Both the position numbers and the translations under genes were made by a program. Of a DNA stretch of 64,000 bases, positions 61,110 to 64,000 are shown one piece after another (the stretch's first letter is position 1; every line of letters starts with the position of its first letter). The stretch is taken from assembly GCF_003012935.1 (NCBI RefSeq), contig NZ_PUDR01000004.1, positions 124,001 through 188,000 of the forward strand. Direction: 5' to 3'. The DNA comes from Pannonibacter carbonis (GTDB taxonomy: Bacteria; Pseudomonadota; Alphaproteobacteria; Rhizobiales; Stappiaceae). The notes beneath the pieces were generated by a model. That model had not been told where the DNA came from and did no database searches. It saw only the letters and a list, made by a program, of their open reading frames with translations.

Positions 61110-63635
61110 ATGCCGGCAGTCGGCGTGTCACGCTTGCGCATCAGCGCAGGGCGGCGGGAGCGGATTCTGAAAAGGATATCCCTTTCCGGCGTCAGCATCC
61201 TGGCCATGCTGGCCAGTGGCGGCGACGCACTGGCAGCGGCGGAGGCTGCTGTCGTTGCTCCGGCGCAGATGGTCTGGCTCGCCGCACTTGGCGGAGCCTG
61301 CGTCTTTGCCATCACTGCCTCGCTCGCCTATGTCCGCAATCGCCGCGTCTCTGCCGAGAAGATCGCAGGGATGTCGGCGGACATGCTGAACCTGCGCCTC
61401 ACTGTCGACCGTCTCGAATCCATGCTCGATACCGACGGCCAGCGCATTATCGCCTGGACCGACGCCGGCGAAGGCAACGGAACCCGCATCGGTGCCCGCC
61501 CTGGCGTGTGGGGCGTGCTGCCGGAAAGCTCCGGCGTTCCGCGCGCGCCGGCTCAACTGCTTGCCTTTGGCAGCTGGCTGGAACCGAAATCGGCCGAGCT
61601 GCTGGAAGACCACCTGCTGCGCCTGCGCACGGCCGGCGAGAGCTTTGCCCTGACGCTCGAGACCCGCGAACAGACCTTTGTCGAGGCGGTTGGCCGCACC
61701 GCCGGTGCCTCGGCCGTGCTGCGGCTCAGCGACCTGACCGGCGACCGGCAGGCGCAAGCCGAACTCGGCGCCCTCAACGCACGCCTGGCCGGCGAGCTGG
61801 CAACGCTGCGGGCCCTGCTGGAGGCCATGCCGGCACCCGCCTGGCAGAGCAACAGCGAAGGCCAGATCACCTGGGCAAATTCCGCCTATGCCCACGCCGT
61901 GGACGCTGCCGATCCGGCGCGGGCGGTTGAGGGCAACATTGACTTCCTGGATGCCTCCGCGCGCGAGGCAATCCGCCGCGACCGACAGGCCGACGGCGCC
62001 TTCTCTGCCCGCATGCCCATCGTGGCCGCTGGCGAGCGCCGGATCTTCGAAGTCACCGACGTGCGCAACCTGCAAGGCGGCGCAGCGCTGGCCATCGACG
62101 TGTCGGAGCTTGACCGGACGCGCAAGGAACTGCTGCGCACCGAGGAGTTCCACGGCCGCACGCTGGATCAGCTTGCAACTGCCGTTGCCATCTATGGCGC
62201 CGACCGCAAGCTGCAGTTCTACAACGCTGCCTTCCGCGCCCTCTGGGATCTCGACCCGGCTTTTCTCGATGCGAACCCGGAAGACGGCACCGTGCTCGAC
62301 ACGCTGCGCGCCGGCCGAAAGCTGCCCGAGCAGGCGGATTACCGCGTCTGGCGCACCAAGATGCTGGAGAGCTACCAGTCTCTGGCTGCGCGCGAATTCT
62401 GGTGGCACCTGCCGGACGGCCGCACGCTGCGCGTCATTGCCAACCCGCATCCGCAGGGCGGCGTCACCTATATCTATGAAAACGTCACCGAACGGCTGGA
62501 CCTGGAAAGCCGCTACAACGCGCTGATCCGGGTCCAGGGCGAGACGCTGGACAACCTGTCCGAAGCCGTCGCCGTGTTCGGCTCCGATGGCCGCCTGCGG
62601 CTGTGGAACCCGGCCTTTGGCCGCATCTGGCATTTGCCGGAAGAGAACCTCGCAACCCTGCCGCATGTCAATGAAGTGGTCGACAGCTGCGCTGCCACCT
62701 CCAATGAAGCCGAGGCCTGGCGGCAACTGGCCGGGTCCGTGACCGGACTGATGGACAGCCGGACACATCTGGCCGGACGCATGGAGCGGCGCGACGGCAT
62801 GGTCCTCGACTATGCCACCGTGCCCCTGCCGGATGGCGGCACGCTGGTGACCTTCGTTAACGTTACCGACAGCGTCAACGTCGAGCGCGCGCTCGTCGAC
62901 AAGAACGAGGCGCTGCAGCAGGCCGACGGGCTCAAGAACGCCTTCATCCAGCACGTGTCCTACGAGCTGCGCTCGCCGCTGACGAACATCATCGGCTTTG
63001 CCCAGCTTCTGTCCGACCCGAAATTCGGCGACCTGTCCGACAAGCAGTCGGAATATGCCGACTACATCCTGTCGTCATCCTCGGCGCTGCTGGCCATCAT
63101 CAACGACATTCTGGACCTCGCCACCATCGACGCCGGCATCATGGAGCTGGATCTCAGCGAAGTAGATGTGGGACGGACCGTCTCGGAAGCGGTTGAAGGC
63201 CTCAAGGACCGGCTGGCGGAAGCCAATATCACCCTGCGCACCCATGTGCCGGACGACATCGGCACCATGCTGGCGGATGAACGCCGGCTGCGCCAGGTTC
63301 TGTTCAACCTGATCGCCAATGCCGTGCGCTATTCCGAGGAAGGCGGCGTGGTCGACATCACCTGCGGCCGGCGTGGCAGCAGCATCGTGTTCACGGTGAA
63401 GGATCGCGGCTGCGGCATTCCGCAGGACATGATAGAGGCGGTGTTCAACCGTTTTGTCGGCCATGATTCCGGGGCCCGCAGACGCGGAGCCGGTCTCGGC
63501 CTTTCCATCGTCAAGAGCTTCGTCGAGCTGCATGGCGGGGAAGTGGAGATCGAATCCCGCGAAGGCGCCGGAACCACGGTCACCTGCATCTTCCCGGCCC
63601 GGCCGGAAGCAAGCGGCCGCGTTGCCGCCGAATAA
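61110..63635 (+). CDS. divL: DivL-type pseudo-histidine kinase (Tyr in place of catalytic His)
   Basis: 841 residues: N-terminal hydrophobic segments (about 22-45 and 52-75), at least three PAS-like domains between about 215 and 600, a dimerisation/phosphoacceptor domain and an HATPase domain (about 725-830: NLIANAVRYSEEGG, DRGCGIP, GAGLGLSIVKSF). The H-box reads QHVSYELRSPLTNIIGF, with Tyr618 where kinases have His. This Tyr is the hallmark of DivL, which in Caulobacter interacts with phospho-DivK and controls CckA in the CtrA cell-cycle pathway. Next to tsaE, as in related genomes. Confidence 0.92.
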   Translation: MPAVGVSRLRISAGRRERILKRISLSGVSILAMLASGGDALAAAEAAVVAPAQMVWLAALGGACVFAITASLAYVRNRRVSAEKIAGMSADMLNLRLTVDRLESMLDTDGQRIIAWTDAGEGNGTRIGARPGVWGVLPESSGVPRAPAQLLAFGSWLEPKSAELLEDHLLRLRTAGESFALTLETREQTFVEAVGRTAGASAVLRLSDLTGDRQAQAELGALNARLAGELATLRALLEAMPAPAWQSNSEGQITWANSAYAHAVDAADPARAVEGNIDFLDASAREAIRRDRQADGAFSARMPIVAAGERRIFEVTDVRNLQGGAALAIDVSELDRTRKELLRTEEFHGRTLDQLATAVAIYGADRKLQFYNAAFRALWDLDPAFLDANPEDGTVLDTLRAGRKLPEQADYRVWRTKMLESYQSLAAREFWWHLPDGRTLRVIANPHPQGGVTYIYENVTERLDLESRYNALIRVQGETLDNLSEAVAVFGSDGRLRLWNPAFGRIWHLPEENLATLPHVNEVVDSCAATSNEAEAWRQLAGSVTGLMDSRTHLAGRMERRDGMVLDYATVPLPDGGTLVTFVNVTDSVNVERALVDKNEALQQADGLKNAFIQHVSYELRSPLTNIIGFAQLLSDPKFGDLSDKQSEYADYILSSSSALLAIINDILDLATIDAGIMELDLSEVDVGRTVSEAVEGLKDRLAEANITLRTHVPDDIGTMLADERRLRQVLFNLIANAVRYSEEGGVVDITCGRRGSSIVFTVKDRGCGIPQDMIEAVFNRFVGHDSGARRRGAGLGLSIVKSFVELHGGEVEIESREGAGTTVTCIFPARPEASGRVAAE

Positions 63636-63643
63636 GGACTTAC

Positions 63644-64000
63644 ATGGCGCCTGTTCCCGCCACCGAGCTCTTCAGCCTCGACCTTGCCGATGAAGCTGCG
63701 ACCGTCCGGCTCGCGGAAGATCTGGCCGCCCTTCTCTCCGCCGGTGATCTGATCGCCCTGTCCGGGAACCTCGGGGCCGGCAAGTCGACCTTCGCCCGCG
63801 CCCTGCTGCGCGCCTTTGCCGCCAACAGCACGCTGGAGGTTCCAAGCCCCACCTTCACCTTGGTGCAGACCTATGATCTGCCGCGCCTGACTGTCTCGCA
63901 TCTTGACCTGTACCGACTGGACGATCCGGAAGAGCTGCTCGAACTCGGGCTCGACGAGCTGGTTGCAACCGGCGCGGCGCTGGTGGAATGGCCGGAAAAG
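63644..64000 (+). CDS. tsaE: tRNA threonylcarbamoyladenosine ATPase TsaE (3' end outside window)
   Basis: Partial, 119 codons. Walker A is SGNLGAGKSTFARALL, followed by EVPSPTFTLVQTY and HLDLYRL, all family motifs. TsaE is the ATPase that resets the TsaB-TsaD complex making t6A37 in ANN-decoding tRNAs. The ATG follows the divL stop by eight bases, so they share a transcript. In several Rhizobiales TsaE is fused to a C-terminal phosphotransferase domain; this cannot be seen here. Confidence 0.95.
   Translation, partial: MAPVPATELFSLDLADEAATVRLAEDLAALLSAGDLIALSGNLGAGKSTFARALLRAFAANSTLEVPSPTFTLVQTYDLPRLTVSHLDLYRLDDPEELLELGLDELVATGAALVEWPEK

Noticed and set aside
61128-62954. 608-codon antisense reading frame within divL
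   Set aside because: Open only because of GC-rich third positions of divL on the other strand; low-complexity composition and no domain seen.

Overview
The window comes from an alphaproteobacterium, most likely of the order Hyphomicrobiales (Rhizobiales). The evidence is high GC with alphaproteobacterial housekeeping order (rplU-rpmA, obgE-proB-proA-nadD-rsfS-rlmH, an EnvC-like gene, ctpA, a YibQ-like gene and rppH), a DivL-type pseudo-histidine kinase beside ahcY and tsaE, an FzlA-like gene beside queG, and a cellulose operon with a BcsN-like gene. Genus was not determined; a Stappiaceae-like marine or associated lifestyle is only a guess. I saw no insertion sequence, prophage, CRISPR array or rRNA.

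Layout. 1-7804: a surface-polysaccharide locus with two divergent arms: a GT4 glycosyltransferase (cut by the window edge) and a polysaccharide deacetylase on the minus strand, then GT4, flippase, secreted GH5 glycosidase and a double alpha/beta-hydrolase protein on the plus strand, mostly joined by ATGA overlaps. 7821-12818: small metabolic and regulatory units (zeta-class GST, secreted hydrolase, XRE-cupin regulator with AzlCD exporter, DoxX with a divergent TetR). 12825-15682: uppP, fzlA, queG. 15700-28676: a long minus-strand run of housekeeping genes with three tandem GNAT acetyltransferases at its head and the rplU-rpmA operon with its own terminator upstream. 29273-29362: tRNA-Ser(CGA).

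30030-32445: a full-length relative of animal CMP-N-acetylneuraminate hydroxylase (Rieske plus metallo-beta-lactamase fold) followed by a methyltransferase. This is the least ordinary unit in the window. 33119-41936: cellulose synthase operon bcsA-bcsB-bcsZ-TPR-bcsN with a PilZ domain for c-di-GMP control. 41940-44686: P450 with a 2Fe-2S ferredoxin and a divergent AraC regulator. 44690-53207: uronate catabolism: uxaC, TRAP transporter dctPQM, kdgF, kduI, kduD and uxaA in one minus-strand operon, with a divergent GntR regulator. The two routes (unsaturated uronates through KdgF/KduI/KduD; hexuronates through UxaC/UxaA) meet at 2-keto-3-deoxygluconate, but no uxaB was seen here.

53226-59234: regulators (an ScfR/PrpR-like XRE regulator, a lone LuxR HTH, two WYL regulators), a DUF1127 protein, an NDUFA9-type protein, tRNA-Leu(CAG) and a secreted SnoaL-like protein. 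59492-64000: ahcY, divL and the start of tsaE. Several start codons were moved to downstream ATGs backed by Shine-Dalgarno sites, and several palindromic or repeated candidate operators were found between divergent genes.
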